A stretch of 64,000 nucleotides of DNA from Saccharopolyspora shandongensis (GCF_900106995.1 NZ_FNOK01000019.1:87277-151276); one strand, 5' to 3'. Positions 17,840 through 28,749 are shown, counted from the first letter of the stretch. The notes: generated by a model from the sequence alone, not told the origin. Program-made: numbers and translations.

Positions 17840-17938
17840 ATGCCCCAGTTCCTCACCACCGTCCTGACCGGCGTGGCCATCGCACTCATCGAGACCCTGC
17901 TGATCCACCTGGTGAGGTCGGCCATCCGCACCGCCTGA
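17840..17938 (+). CDS. 32-residue single-span membrane peptide
   Basis: MPQFLTTVLTGVAIALIETL begins the peptide; it consists of one amphipathic/hydrophobic helix and a basic tail (HLVRSAIRTA). ATG preceded by GGGAGAAAG at 8-16 nt. Similar FLxxxLTGVAxALxEAL peptides recur in actinomycetes, which supports it being real although no function is known. It converges on the EamA gene with 1 nt between the two stop codons. Confidence 0.6.
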   Translation: MPQFLTTVLTGVAIALIETLLIHLVRSAIRTA

Positions 17939-17939
17939 C

Positions 17940-18872
17940 CTACACCCCGGCCAGCTCGGCGGACTGGGTCTTCGCCGGTGCCGCGCGCTGCGCGACGAAG
18001 GCACCGACGAGGATCAGCGCCCCGCCGACCAGCTGGATCGGGCCCAGCGCCTCGGCCAGCAGCGCCCACGCCAGCACCGTGGCGACCACCGGCTCCAGGA
18101 ACGCGACCGCCCCGGCCACCTGCGGCGAGAGGCGGCGCACCGCGACGATCCCGGTCAGGTAAGCCAGGACCGTGCTCAGCACGACGATCCAGCCGACCGC
18201 GAGCAGCGCCGGGAACTGGTACCCGGCCAGCTCGACCTGCCCCAGCAGCAGCGCCCAGTCCAGCTCCCACGGCTGCGCGAGCAGCGTGACGACCGCGGCG
18301 CCGAGCAGCAGCCCGAAGCCGGCGAGGGCGAACGGGTTGACCTCCGGCCCGCTGTCGGACAGCAGGAAGTAGGTGGCCTGGCAGCCCGCCGCGCCCAGCG
18401 CCAGCAGCAGGCCGATCGGGTCGAAGCTCAGCCCGGACCACAGCTCCACCACGCACGCCAGGCCGACCATCGCGATCGCCACGCCGATGGCCGCCGAGCG
18501 GGTCACCGGCTTGCGGCGGACGAACCGGATCCAGCCCAGCACCATCACCGGGCCGAGGAACTCGATCAGCAGCGCCACCCCGACCGGCACCCGGGCGATC
18601 GAGGCGAAGTAGAAGACCTGTACCCCGGCGATGGCGAACAACCCGTACCCGGTGAGCAGCTTCGGCGCGCGGCGCACCGCGGGCGCGTAGCGGATCACGA
18701 ACGGCAGCATCAGCAGCGCGCCACCGGCCAACCGCAGCCAAGCCACCTGGAGCGGGGTGAACCCCGCGGTGATCAGCGGCTTGGCGAACGGCCCGGATCC
18801 GCCGAAGCAGAACGCGGAGACGATCGCGACCGCCACACCGGCGGACTTCGCGTTGTCGGTCAGGTTGCGCAT
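17940..18872 (-). CDS. EamA/DMT-superfamily transporter (RhtA-like)
   Basis: 310 aa, ten hydrophobic helices in two EamA repeats (repeat 1 about residues 10-140, repeat 2 about 150-290). Conserved EamA features: GGSGPFAKPLITAG and WLRLAGGALLMLPF in the first repeat, FLEPVVATVLAWALLAEALGPIQLVGGALILVGAF at the end of the second. Start chosen at the ATG at 18872 (MRNLTDNAKS), since the frame stays open further upstream without recognisable family sequence. Members export amino acids or other metabolites; substrate unknown. Confidence 0.85.
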   Translation of the reverse strand: MRNLTDNAKSAGVAVAIVSAFCFGGSGPFAKPLITAGFTPLQVAWLRLAGGALLMLPFVIRYAPAVRRAPKLLTGYGLFAIAGVQVFYFASIARVPVGVALLIEFLGPVMVLGWIRFVRRKPVTRSAAIGVAIAMVGLACVVELWSGLSFDPIGLLLALGAAGCQATYFLLSDSGPEVNPFALAGFGLLLGAAVVTLLAQPWELDWALLLGQVELAGYQFPALLAVGWIVVLSTVLAYLTGIVAVRRLSPQVAGAVAFLEPVVATVLAWALLAEALGPIQLVGGALILVGAFVAQRAAPAKTQSAELAGV

Positions 18873-19134
18873 GCGCCAATCGAAGCACGCCGCTCCGACG
18901 CCCCGGCACCCGCTTTCGGTACTTCCGTCCCACTCACTGGGAAGGCCGGAAAAACGGCGGTTTTGCACACCCCGGTACATGTGATCGAGAGTTTGCCGAC
19001 CCTTAGTTGAGGGCGAATACAGGACAAGCGTACTGTTAGCACCGAAGAGAGCGGGTCCCCGCGCATGCTCTGCTGACGTGCGCGAGACTCGCAATCGTTC
19101 CCGAACTTGCGCCCGTCGCGAGATGGAGTTGAAC
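18873..19134. promoter_or_regulatory. Divergent region between EamA gene and aconitase, with candidate acnA promoter
   Basis: 262 nt without a gene. A candidate promoter for aconitase is TTGAGG (19007-19012), 18-nt spacer, TACTGT (19031-19036), giving a leader of roughly 90 nt. I saw no clear operator. Confidence 0.4.
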
Positions 19135-21939
<2,805 letters not shown>

Positions 21940-21966
21940 TCCCCTGCCAATCCGGCGGGCACTACC

Positions 21967-22005
21967 GAACGGGCCCGGTGCGCCACAAGCGCACCGGGCC
22001 CGTTC
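21967..22005 (+). terminator. Strong hairpin terminator after aconitase
   Basis: Perfect 16-bp inverted repeat (arms 21967-21982 and 21990-22005, GC-rich) with 7-nt loop CCACAAG, 28 nt after the stop. No T-run follows, which is usual for actinobacterial terminators. Confidence 0.8.
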
Positions 22006-22059
22006 CCGTTGGGGAGCCCCGTAAACTGGCGGGCGTCCTGACCGACGACGGCTGGCGAG

Positions 22060-22515
22060 GTGGCAGTGCAGCGCAACCGTCGGGTCGAGCGGATGACGTC
22101 GGATCCCGATCTGGCGGCCCTGAGCGCGCGGCTGCTGCTCGCCCTGCAGCGGGAACTGTTCGACGCGCTGGCCGAGCGGGGATTCGCCGACCTCACCCCG
22201 CGCCACGGCGCCGTGCTGGCCTACCTGGATCCGGCCGGCGTCCGCGCCAGCGAGCTGGCGCAGCTCTCGGGGCAGCACAAACAGGTGATCGGCACCATCG
22301 TCGACGAGCTGGCAGAGCTCGGCTACGTCGAGCGCAAGCCGGATCCCGCCGACCGGCGGGCGAAGCTGGTGGTGCCGACCGAACGCGGGCTGGCCGAGCA
22401 GCGCACCGCGGACCGGATCATCGCCGCGATCGAGCGGCGGCACGCCGAAGCGATCACCGAGCCCCGCTACCGCGAGTTCAAGGAATCCCTGCGGACCATC
22501 ACGGAACGGGCGTGA
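22060..22515 (+). CDS. MarR-family transcriptional regulator
   Basis: 151 aa. Winged helix with recognition region RASELAQLSGQHKQVIGTIVDELAELGYVERKPDPADRRAKLV (about 55-100), the last part being the beta-wing with the D-x-R-x(3-4)-LV signature of MarR proteins. Start uncertain: GTG 22060 (used), GTG 22066, or ATG 22093 (MTSDPDL). Convergent with, and overlapping by 17 nt, the isochorismatase gene. That gene has a 31-bp palindrome at its promoter, so it is a plausible target. Confidence 0.85.
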   Translation: MAVQRNRRVERMTSDPDLAALSARLLLALQRELFDALAERGFADLTPRHGAVLAYLDPAGVRASELAQLSGQHKQVIGTIVDELAELGYVERKPDPADRRAKLVVPTERGLAEQRTADRIIAAIERRHAEAITEPRYREFKESLRTITERA

Positions 22516-23188
22516 GGGCGGCGAGCAAGGACTTCGAGTCCGACACCCAGCCGAGGTTGTGCTCGATGACCGCCAGCGACGCCTCGTGGTTGGCCCGACC
22601 CAGCGGCTCACTGGCGCAGTCCGCGAGGAGCACCGGCAGGTAGTCCCGGAAGAACGCGTCCCGGATCGTCGACTCCACGCAGACGCTGGTCGTGCAGCCG
22701 GTGACGATCAGCGACGTGGTTCCGAGCCGCCGCAGGGTCGCGTCCAGATCGGTGTCGTAGAAGCCGCTGTAGCGGTTCTTCGGCAGCACCACGTCGTCGA
22801 GCCCGGGCGCGAGTTCCGGCAGGATCTCGGTGTTCCAGGTGCCCAGCACCAGCGCCCGCCCTTCCCCGCCGGCGGGCGTCGTGATCCGGTCGCCCACGCC
22901 GACCGCCTCGTGGATGAGCCGGTTCTTCGATCCCGGTGCCCCGAGGTCGGACAGGTCGGGCCGGTAGCCGTGCTGCAGGTAGATGACCGGCATCGAGGCG
23001 GCCCGCGCGGCGGCGGTGACCCGGGAGATCGGCTCGATGGTGTCCCGGACCGGGCCGATGTCCAGCCCCGCCCGGTCGACCATGCCGCCCGGCGCCGCGA
23101 AATCGTTCTGCATGTCGATCACCAGGACCGCGCAACTGCCGGTCTCCAGTTCGACCGACGCCGGGCCGGCGTCGAGGGAAAGCCGCAT
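22499..23188 (-). CDS. Cysteine hydrolase, isochorismatase family
   Basis: 229 aa. Asp in VLVIDMQNDF, Lys in VLPKNRYSGFYDTDL and nucleophile Cys in IVTGCTTSVCVESTIRDA form the triad of the isochorismatase/nicotinamidase/ureidoacrylate amidohydrolase superfamily. The C-terminal half (RYSGFYDTDLDATLRRLG) is most like RutB/N-carbamoyl-type hydrolases. ATG at 23188 (MRLSLDAGP) is preferred because GGAG lies 6 nt upstream; a TTG at 23218 in the same frame falls inside a palindrome. Probably an amidase for a small amide; the substrate cannot be read. Confidence 0.85.
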   Translation of the reverse strand: MRLSLDAGPASVELETGSCAVLVIDMQNDFAAPGGMVDRAGLDIGPVRDTIEPISRVTAAARAASMPVIYLQHGYRPDLSDLGAPGSKNRLIHEAVGVGDRITTPAGGEGRALVLGTWNTEILPELAPGLDDVVLPKNRYSGFYDTDLDATLRRLGTTSLIVTGCTTSVCVESTIRDAFFRDYLPVLLADCASEPLGRANHEASLAVIEHNLGWVSDSKSLLAALTPVP

Positions 23189-23197
23189 CGAAACTCC

Positions 23198-23228
23198 GTC
23201 ACGAAGATTGATAGTCAAGATTCGTGAC
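23198..23228. promoter_or_regulatory. 31-bp palindrome overlapping the promoter/leader of the isochorismatase gene
   Basis: Outer arms GTCACGAA (23198-23205) and TTCGTGAC (23221-23228) are perfectly complementary, and an inner TTGA/TCAA pair makes 12 of 14 positions per arm match around a 3-bp centre. It begins 10 nt upstream of the start codon. This is the size and symmetry of a dimeric MarR/TetR/GntR-type operator. The neighbouring MarR protein is the natural candidate. Confidence 0.65.
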
Positions 23229-23538
23229 TAAATGTAGCCCAGCGGCCGACCCCGCGCTCAGGTCAATAGGCGGCCACATCAAGCGAACGGACCGCTCACC
23301 GCGCTAGACGCGACAAACGGTCCGTTCACTCCACTCACAGCACGGGACTCGGCGACGTGCCGGCCAGTCCGGCCCGGCTGGATCTCCGCGTTCGCCTCAT
23401 GCGCGAGGATTCCATTGTCGGCATTGCGGATTCAGCCGCGACGGACGAGCTCGGGCAGCCCGGCAACCTTCCGGCGCCGCTTCGGCCGCGCCATGCCGGA
23501 CCACTCCCTACCGGCAGTCGCCGGGCGCGACCCGGCGC
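23229..23538. other. 310-nt gene-free stretch
   Basis: I see no coding sequence here. It contains one clear inverted repeat (23285-23327, listed separately) and otherwise ordinary GC-rich intergenic DNA between two - strand genes. Confidence 0.5.
23285..23327 (-). terminator. Inverted repeat, probable terminator of the methyltransferase gene
   Basis: Perfect 10-bp arms GAACGGACCG (23285-23294) and CGGTCCGTTC (23318-23327) with a 23-nt loop, about 210 nt beyond the methyltransferase stop on the - strand. The distance makes the assignment uncertain. Confidence 0.35.
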
Positions 23539-24204
23539 TCAGAGCCGGCGGGGGCGGCGGCAGACGTAGATGCGGGCCGGCGGGACGTTGCGCCACACCG
23601 TGCGCGAGGTCAGCACCTCGTCGAAGCTCAGGTCCAGGCGGCGGCGGAACTGCCGCGCGCCGGCCATGCCCAGCGCGTGCACGTAGGCGAAGGTCGTGAA
23701 GGCGCCGCCAGGCGCGAGGACCGCGCCGACCTGACCCAGGATGTCGTGCTGCAGCTTCGCCGGGAAGATCGACCACGGCAGGCCGCTGACCACCGCGTCC
23801 ACCTTGTCGATACCGGCGTCGGCGAGCAGGTCCCCGAGGCGTGCCGCGTCGCCCTGGATTACCTCCAGCCACGGCAGTTCGGAGCCCAGGTACTCGACCA
23901 TCCCGGCGTCCAGTTCGATCGCCACCTGCCGCCCGCCCGCGGGCAGCCGCTCGGCGATCGCGCCGCTGAGCGCCCCGGTGCCAGGCCCGAGCTCCACGAC
24001 CACCGGGTTGCCGGAGGTCGGCACCACGGCCGCCATCTCGCGAGCCAGGTTCGGCGAGCTGGGCGCGACCGCGCCGACCAGGTTCGGCTTGCGGACCGCG
24101 CGTTCGATGAACGTCCGGTAGTGGGTCAGCACCGATCCGGAGCCCGAACGGGGCAGCACCGGACCACCCGGCTGTGGACCACTGGACTGTTCGACTGGAC
24201 TCAC
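23539..24204 (-). CDS. Class I SAM-dependent methyltransferase (phospholipid/rRNA-adenine methyltransferase-like)
   Basis: 221 aa. N-terminal segment TFIERAVRKPNLVGAVAPSSPNLA followed by SAM-binding motif I VVVELGPGTGALSGAI (about residues 70-85), acidic motif II AIELDAG, and motif IV VVSGLPWSIFP. This arrangement (RFLRDPRRVGAVAPSSP..., ELGPGTG, SGLPW) is that of bacterial PmtA-like phospholipid N-methyltransferases and their uncharacterised actinobacterial relatives. GTG start at 24204 (VSPVEQSSG) has GGAAGGG upstream; the frame remains open to 24318 without family resemblance. Confidence 0.75.
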   Translation of the reverse strand: MSPVEQSSGPQPGGPVLPRSGSGSVLTHYRTFIERAVRKPNLVGAVAPSSPNLAREMAAVVPTSGNPVVVELGPGTGALSGAIAERLPAGGRQVAIELDAGMVEYLGSELPWLEVIQGDAARLGDLLADAGIDKVDAVVSGLPWSIFPAKLQHDILGQVGAVLAPGGAFTTFAYVHALGMAGARQFRRRLDLSFDEVLTSRTVWRNVPPARIYVCRRPRRL

Positions 24205-24512
24205 GGATGCCCTTCCCGATCGGCGTGCTGACCTCGTTCGGCCCACCCTATCGGGCGCCACACCCGCCGCGACCCGCATGTGCTGCATCACATGTCGATC
24301 ACCGCGCGCCCGGGACACCCGCGGCGCTAGTTACCTTTGCAAACAACCGAGTCCGAATTAAACGCGGAATGAACGCGATGCGGTCAATGCGAAAAATGCA
24401 CCTGGAATTGGGTAACGAAAACCGGCCGGGCGACGATTGAATTCGCCGCCATGGCCGGTTCGAGGTATGCGGGCCCGTTCCCGTCGTGGAAGCGAACCCG
24501 CCGCGCGCTTGC
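24205..24512. other. 308-nt gene-free stretch with terminator hairpin
   Basis: No convincing gene. The middle part (24330-24420) is noticeably less GC-rich than its surroundings and probably holds the methyltransferase promoter. A hairpin at 24420-24460 lies next to the 3' end of the following small gene. Confidence 0.5.
24420..24460 (-). terminator. Hairpin downstream of the 49-residue membrane protein gene
   Basis: AACCGGCC (24420-24427) pairs with GGCCGGTT (24453-24460), and an inner GGCGA/TCGCC extends the stem after a small bulge. It sits about 50 nt after the - strand stop at 24513. Confidence 0.5.
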
Positions 24513-24662
24513 TCAGGCGATGCGCTCGGCCGCGGGGCCGACCGGCTCGATCACCTGGTCCGGGGTGCCCGGCTGCAGCCGCCACGCCCACTTGGTCATC
24601 GCTCCCGCCACCGCCAGCAGTACAACCGACTCGGCCGCCAGGGCCACCCACACCGTTGTCAC
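24513..24662 (-). CDS. Small (49 aa) membrane protein
   Basis: Hydrophobic segment at residues 4-28 (VWVALAAESVVLLAVAGAMT) followed by a short polar tail ending PVGPAAERIA. GTG start at 24662 with a good GGGAGG 6 nt upstream. No family recognised. It stands alone between the methyltransferase and the divergent flavin monooxygenase, with its own hairpin. Confidence 0.6.
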   Translation of the reverse strand: MTTVWVALAAESVVLLAVAGAMTKWAWRLQPGTPDQVIEPVGPAAERIA

Positions 24663-24922
24663 TTCTTGCCTCCCTTCTGCAAACCTCCCCGTCTTCCGCA
24701 CGCGCGCGAGGCACCGCCCGGCAAAGGGCAGGACGAACGGAAGAAGGTTTGGGGAACCACTGCTTACGGAATCAATCGTAGGGCTTTGTTCGAGCGGGAT
24801 TAAAGCCACCCCACGGGTGTCTTCCGTCGCACTCTCTTGGCCTATCCGAACAACTCCGCGGGCAGTGGCACAGACCACCTCCCGCACGGGAAGAATCCGC
24901 CGCGGCGGCTGTTCCGCAGGGT

Positions 24923-25972
24923 GTGGAGGACATCGACGTCGTGGTGATCGGGGCCGGCCAGGCAGGCCTGACCGGCTCGTACCACCTGCAGCGAGCGGGC
25001 ATCGACCACGTGGTGCTCGACCACGGCGACGGGCCCGGCGGCGCGTGGCGGCACCGCTGGCCGTCACTGCGTCTCGGCAGCGTGCACGGCATCCACGACC
25101 TGCCGGGCAGCCCGCTGCGCGAAACCGACGGTGCCCGCCCCGCCGCCGAGGTCGTCCCGGAGTACTTCGGGCGCTACGAGTACGAGCAGGAGCTCCCGGT
25201 GCTGCGGCCGGTCAAGGTCGACGCGGTGCGCGACGGCGGCGAACGGCTGCTGGTGGACAGCTCGGCGGGAACCTGGGCCGCCCGAGCGGTCCTCAACGCC
25301 ACCGGCACCTGGGAGAACCCGTTCTGGCCGCACTACCCCGGGCAGAACTCGTTCGCCGGCCGCCAGCTGCACACCGCCGACTACCGCGGCCCCGAGGAGT
25401 TCCGCGGCCGGCGCGTGATCGTGGTCGGCGGCGGGATCTCCGCGGTGGAACACCTGCTGGAGATCGCCGACGTCACCGAGACGACCTGGGTGACCCGGCG
25501 GCCGCCGGAGTTCACCGACGCCGAGTTCACGCCGGTCGACGGGCGGGCCGCGGTCGCCGAGGTCGAGCGCCGCGTCCGGCTCGGCCTGCCGCCGGGCAGC
25601 GTCGTCAGCGCGACCGGGCTCCCGAACACCCCGGCCGTGCAGGCCGCGCGGGACCGGGGCGTGCTGAACCGGCTGCCGATGTTCGAGCGGATCACCGCCG
25701 ACGGCGTCGAATGGGCCGACGGGCGGTCGCAGCGCGCGGACGTGATCCTCTGGGCCACCGGCTTCCGGCCGGTCATCGCCCACCTCGCGCCGCTGCACCT
25801 GCGCGGACCGGGCGGCGGCATCCGGGTGGCCGGGACCCGCGCGGTCGCCGAGCCCCGGCTGCACCTCGTCGGCTACGGGCCGTCGGCCAGCACCATCGGG
25901 GCCAACCGCGCCGGCCGCGCGGCAGCCCGGGAAATCACCGACTTGGTGCGGGAAAGATCAAGAAAACCTTAA
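24923..25972 (+). CDS. FAD-dependent NAD(P)-binding oxidoreductase (flavin monooxygenase-like)
   Basis: 349 aa. N-terminal FAD motif VVVIGAGQAGLTGSYHLQRAG, the FMO-type block GGAWRHRWPSLRLGSVHGIHDLPG (about 37-60), and a second Rossmann motif VIVVGGGISAVEHLLEIA (about 160-177) for NAD(P)H. The ATG motif (WATGFRPV) is near residue 275. These features fit CzcO/trimethylamine monooxygenase-like proteins that N- or S-oxygenate small molecules. GTG at 24923 is the longest start but lacks a clear Shine-Dalgarno; a GTG a few codons downstream has GGAGG before it. Two hairpins follow. Confidence 0.8.
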   Translation: MEDIDVVVIGAGQAGLTGSYHLQRAGIDHVVLDHGDGPGGAWRHRWPSLRLGSVHGIHDLPGSPLRETDGARPAAEVVPEYFGRYEYEQELPVLRPVKVDAVRDGGERLLVDSSAGTWAARAVLNATGTWENPFWPHYPGQNSFAGRQLHTADYRGPEEFRGRRVIVVGGGISAVEHLLEIADVTETTWVTRRPPEFTDAEFTPVDGRAAVAEVERRVRLGLPPGSVVSATGLPNTPAVQAARDRGVLNRLPMFERITADGVEWADGRSQRADVILWATGFRPVIAHLAPLHLRGPGGGIRVAGTRAVAEPRLHLVGYGPSASTIGANRAGRAAAREITDLVRERSRKP

Positions 25973-26009
25973 TCGGTCCTGTCCAGGGACCTAATGCCCT
26001 GCAACCGGC

Positions 26010-26040
26010 CCGCCACAGCCAGCAAGCTGCGCTGTGGCGG
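26010..26040. terminator. Bidirectional hairpin between flavin monooxygenase and ferredoxin genes
   Basis: Perfect 10-bp arms CCGCCACAGC (26010-26019) and GCTGTGGCGG (26031-26040) with an 11-nt loop, between convergent genes. Confidence 0.65.
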
Positions 26041-26055
26041 CTCAACCACGCCGGC

Positions 26056-26088
26056 GGCGCCATCTCCAGGAGAGGGGGAGGTGGCGCC
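26056..26088. terminator. Second hairpin in the same convergent gap
   Basis: GGCGCCATCTCC (26056-26067) pairs with GGAGGTGGCGCC (26077-26088) with a single G-T wobble, 9-nt loop. It lies just before the ferredoxin stop codon on the - strand side. Confidence 0.55.
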
Positions 26089-26102
26089 GCTTCACGCCGC
26101 GA

Positions 26103-26312
26103 CTACCGGTCGCCGACCAGCGACAGTGCGCCCGACGGGCAGACGTGCACCGCCTCCCGGGCCGCCGCGGCCAAGCCAGCGTCGCCGTCGTCCACCTCGG
26201 CCGCCAGCAGCACCACCCGGCCGTCCTCGTCGTTCTGGTCGAACAGCGCCGGTTCCGTCAGCACGCACTGGCCCGCCCCGACGCAGCGGTCCAGGTCCGC
26301 CTCGATCCGCAT
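26103..26312 (-). CDS. Ferredoxin of the P450-partner type
   Basis: 69 aa. Cys pattern CVGAGQC ... CPSGAL: the first cluster motif is C-x5-C, one Cys short of a four-Cys ferredoxin, as in [3Fe-4S] ferredoxins that serve actinobacterial cytochromes P450. Acidic protein. ATG at 26312 preceded by GAGGAG; 11 nt separate it from the P450 stop, so the two are one transcription unit. Role: one-electron donor to the P450 next to it. Confidence 0.9.
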   Translation of the reverse strand: MRIEADLDRCVGAGQCVLTEPALFDQNDEDGRVVLLAAEVDDGDAGLAAAAREAVHVCPSGALSLVGDR

Positions 26313-26323
26313 GATCACTCCTC

Positions 26324-27532
26324 TCACCAGGTCACGGGCATCTCGTAGATCCCGAAGATGTTCGCGTCGGACTTGAACGGGAGGTCGTCGACGGGGACGG
26401 CCAGCCGCAGCCCGGGCAGCCGCCGGAACAGCGTGTCGAAGACGATCTGCAGCTCCAGCCGCGCCAGGTTCTGCCCCAGGCACTGGTGCGGGCCGAAGCC
26501 GAACGCGACGTGCCCGCGGGCGTTGCGGGCGAGGTCCAGCTCGTCGGGCTGGTCGAAGGCCTCGGGGTCGCGGTTGGCCGAACTGCCCAGCGCGACGACG
26601 CCCTCCCCCTCCGGGATCACCACACCGCCGATCTCGACGTCCTCCGTCACGGTTCGCGAGGTCGCCGCCTCGACGATGGTGAAGTAGCGCAGCAGTTCCT
26701 CGACGGCGGTCGGGGTCTTGGCCGGGGCCGCGACGATCTCCGCCAGCTGGTCGGGGTTCTCCAGCAGCGCCAGGACGCCCAGCGAGATCATGTTCGCGGT
26801 CGTCTCGTGCCCGGCGACCAGCAGCAGGAGCGCCATCCGCACGAGCGCATCGTGGTCGACCTCACCGGCTTCGCGCTGCTTGCGGATCTGCCTGCCGATC
26901 AGGTCGTCGGTGGCCTCCCGCTCCTTTCCCGTCACCAGCTCGTCCAGGTACGCCTGGATCTCCTCGACCGCGGCGATGCGCTGCTCGACGGGCGTGGTCT
27001 TGCGCAGGATCAGGCCGGTGCGCGCCTGGAAGAAGTCGTGGTCGGCGTAAGGCACGCCCAGCAGCTCACAAATGACCAGCGACGGCACCGGCAGCGACAG
27101 CACCCGCACCAGGTCGACCGGGCGGGGCGCGGCGAGCATCTCGTCGATGCAGTCGTCGACGATCTGCTGGATGCGCGGTCGCATCGCCTCGATCCGCCGC
27201 ACGGTGAACTCGCCGAGCACCGCGCGCCGGGCGGCGGCGTGCTCAGCCCCGTCCATCCCGATCAGCGACGGGGCCACGTTGCCGACGGTGGCCTGCTGGC
27301 CGACCGAGAGCAGCGGAAATCCGGGGCGGCGCCGGTCGGAGCTCATCCGCGAATCGCCGAGCACCTGGCGGACGTGTTCGTGCCGGGTCACCAGCCAGGC
27401 GGTGCCGCCGCCTGCCATCGGGACCTTGCTGATCGGTGCTTCGGCGCGCAGTTCGGCGTACTCCGGTGCGGACGCGAACGGGCAGGTGCGGATTTTCGGG
27501 TAGGCCGCCGGGTCAACGGCTTGCTCGGACAT
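26324..27532 (-). CDS. Cytochrome P450 (bacterial class I, CYP105/107-like)
   Basis: 402 aa, soluble. I-helix oxygen-binding motif LLVAGHETTANM, ExxR region VEELLRYF, and heme loop FGFGPHQCLGQNLARLE with axial Cys C351. ATG at 27532 (MSEQAVDPAAYP) has GGAG 6 nt upstream; sequence further up in the same frame is intergenic. Coupled to a downstream ferredoxin and divergent from a TetR regulator, with a palindrome between them. Substrate not predictable. Confidence 0.95.
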   Translation of the reverse strand: MSEQAVDPAAYPKIRTCPFASAPEYAELRAEAPISKVPMAGGGTAWLVTRHEHVRQVLGDSRMSSDRRRPGFPLLSVGQQATVGNVAPSLIGMDGAEHAAARRAVLGEFTVRRIEAMRPRIQQIVDDCIDEMLAAPRPVDLVRVLSLPVPSLVICELLGVPYADHDFFQARTGLILRKTTPVEQRIAAVEEIQAYLDELVTGKEREATDDLIGRQIRKQREAGEVDHDALVRMALLLLVAGHETTANMISLGVLALLENPDQLAEIVAAPAKTPTAVEELLRYFTIVEAATSRTVTEDVEIGGVVIPEGEGVVALGSSANRDPEAFDQPDELDLARNARGHVAFGFGPHQCLGQNLARLELQIVFDTLFRRLPGLRLAVPVDDLPFKSDANIFGIYEMPVTW

Positions 27533-27571
27533 CGTGACTCCCTGATCACTCAGCGAACAACTGGATGATGC

Positions 27572-27597
27572 TCTTCCGGTTATAGCGAAGCGGAAGA
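27572..27597. promoter_or_regulatory. Candidate TetR operator between P450 and TetR genes
   Basis: 26-bp imperfect palindrome with perfect outer arms TCTTCCG / CGGAAGA and 9 of the outer 10 positions matching. It lies in the 139-bp divergent gap, 40 nt upstream of the P450 start, a position suited to repression. Confidence 0.5.
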
Positions 27598-27671
27598 AAT
27601 TCGTCCACCTACTTTCGACTCGGAACATGCGACAATCCGCCCACCCGACGCACAGCACGTGAGTGAGGACC

Positions 27672-28346
27672 ATGACGACCGACGCCACGCCACGGCTGCG
27701 GGCCGATGCCCGCCGCAACCGGGACCGGATCATCGCTGCGGCGCGGGCCGTCTTCACCGAGCACGGCACCGAGGTCCCGATGGAGGAGATCGCCCGCGCC
27801 GCCGGTGTCGGGATCGGCACCCTGTACCGCCGCTTCCCGGACCGCGAATCGCTGCTCGGCGCCATCGGCCGCGACGCGTTCCAGCAGGTCCTGGACGAGG
27901 CCCGGGCGATCGGCGACCGCGAATCCGACCCGTGGCGCGCGCTCTGCGACTTCCTGCTGCGCGCCGCCAACCTGCGCACGGTCGTCCGGTTCTCGATGCT
28001 GTCCCAGCGGGCCAGGGCGATCCTGGCCGCCGATCCGGAGGTCGAGCAGGCGCGCGAAGAACTGCTGACGATCCTCGACGGGATGGTGCGCGCCGCGCAG
28101 GCGAACGGTTCGATGCGGCCGGACGTCAGCGGCGGCGACCTCGGCATGATCCTGTCGATCGTGCTCCAGGGCGTGCACATCGCCCCGGACGACGTCCGCC
28201 CGGACGCCTCGGCCCGCTACCTCACGCTGATGCTCGACGGCTTGCAGGCCCGCCCGGGCACGCCGCTGCCCGGCAGGCCGGTGACCATCGCCGACATCGC
28301 CCTGGCGCGGCACAACGCACCAGCGGCCGACGAGCAGACCGTCTGA
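27672..28346 (+). CDS. TetR-family transcriptional regulator
   Basis: 224 aa. N-terminal helix-turn-helix RDRIIAAARAVFTEHGTEVPMEEIARAAGVGIGTLYRRFPDRESLLGA (about 18-65) is canonical TetR; the C-terminal half is the ligand/dimer domain (VLQGVHIAPDDVRPDASARYLTLMLDGL). ATG at 27672 with GAGG close upstream; GTG at 27663 is the alternative. Divergent from the P450/ferredoxin pair, which it probably represses. Confidence 0.9.
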   Translation: MTTDATPRLRADARRNRDRIIAAARAVFTEHGTEVPMEEIARAAGVGIGTLYRRFPDRESLLGAIGRDAFQQVLDEARAIGDRESDPWRALCDFLLRAANLRTVVRFSMLSQRARAILAADPEVEQAREELLTILDGMVRAAQANGSMRPDVSGGDLGMILSIVLQGVHIAPDDVRPDASARYLTLMLDGLQARPGTPLPGRPVTIADIALARHNAPAADEQTV

Positions 28347-28368
28347 CCGGCGCGGCTCGCCGCCCTGG

Positions 28369-28749
28369 TCAGCTCGCCAGGTCGTCGGCCTGGAACATGC
28401 CGAAGACGTTGCCCTCGGTGTCCCGGCAGTAGGCCACCCAGCCCATGCCGGTCAGCGCGGTCCGCGGCATCGCCACCCGGCCACCTGCGGACTCCACGAT
28501 CGACAGCATGGCGTCGACGTCCGCCACCTCCATGGTCGTCGCGAACGCCGCGATCGGCGTCTCGTCGGAGGGCTCGGTGCCCTTGCGGGGCAGCAGGCCG
28601 CCGTCGATGCCCGGGCCCTCGCCCGTGAAGATCAGCCAGTACTGCTCGTCGCCCCACTGCTGGAACCGCCAGCCGAACACGGCCGAGTAGAACGCGCGGG
28701 CGCGATCCACGTCTCCCGCGTGGATCTCGAAGTGCACAGGACGCAGCAT
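28369..28749 (-). CDS. VOC-family (glyoxalase/bleomycin resistance fold) protein
   Basis: 126 aa: HFEIHAGDVDRARAFYSAVFGWRFQQW at the N-terminus and DTEGNVFGMFQAD at the C-terminus delimit the two beta-alpha-beta-beta-beta modules of the VOC fold. ATG at 28749 with GAGGAGG upstream. Convergent to the TetR gene. Function unknown; such proteins include small-molecule binding proteins as well as dioxygenases. Confidence 0.85.
   Translation of the reverse strand: MLRPVHFEIHAGDVDRARAFYSAVFGWRFQQWGDEQYWLIFTGEGPGIDGGLLPRKGTEPSDETPIAAFATTMEVADVDAMLSIVESAGGRVAMPRTALTGMGWVAYCRDTEGNVFGMFQADDLAS

Noticed and set aside
27533..28180. Extension of the P450 frame upstream to 28180
   Set aside because: The extra N-terminus would run through the TetR gene on the other strand and lacks homology; ATG 27532 has its own Shine-Dalgarno.
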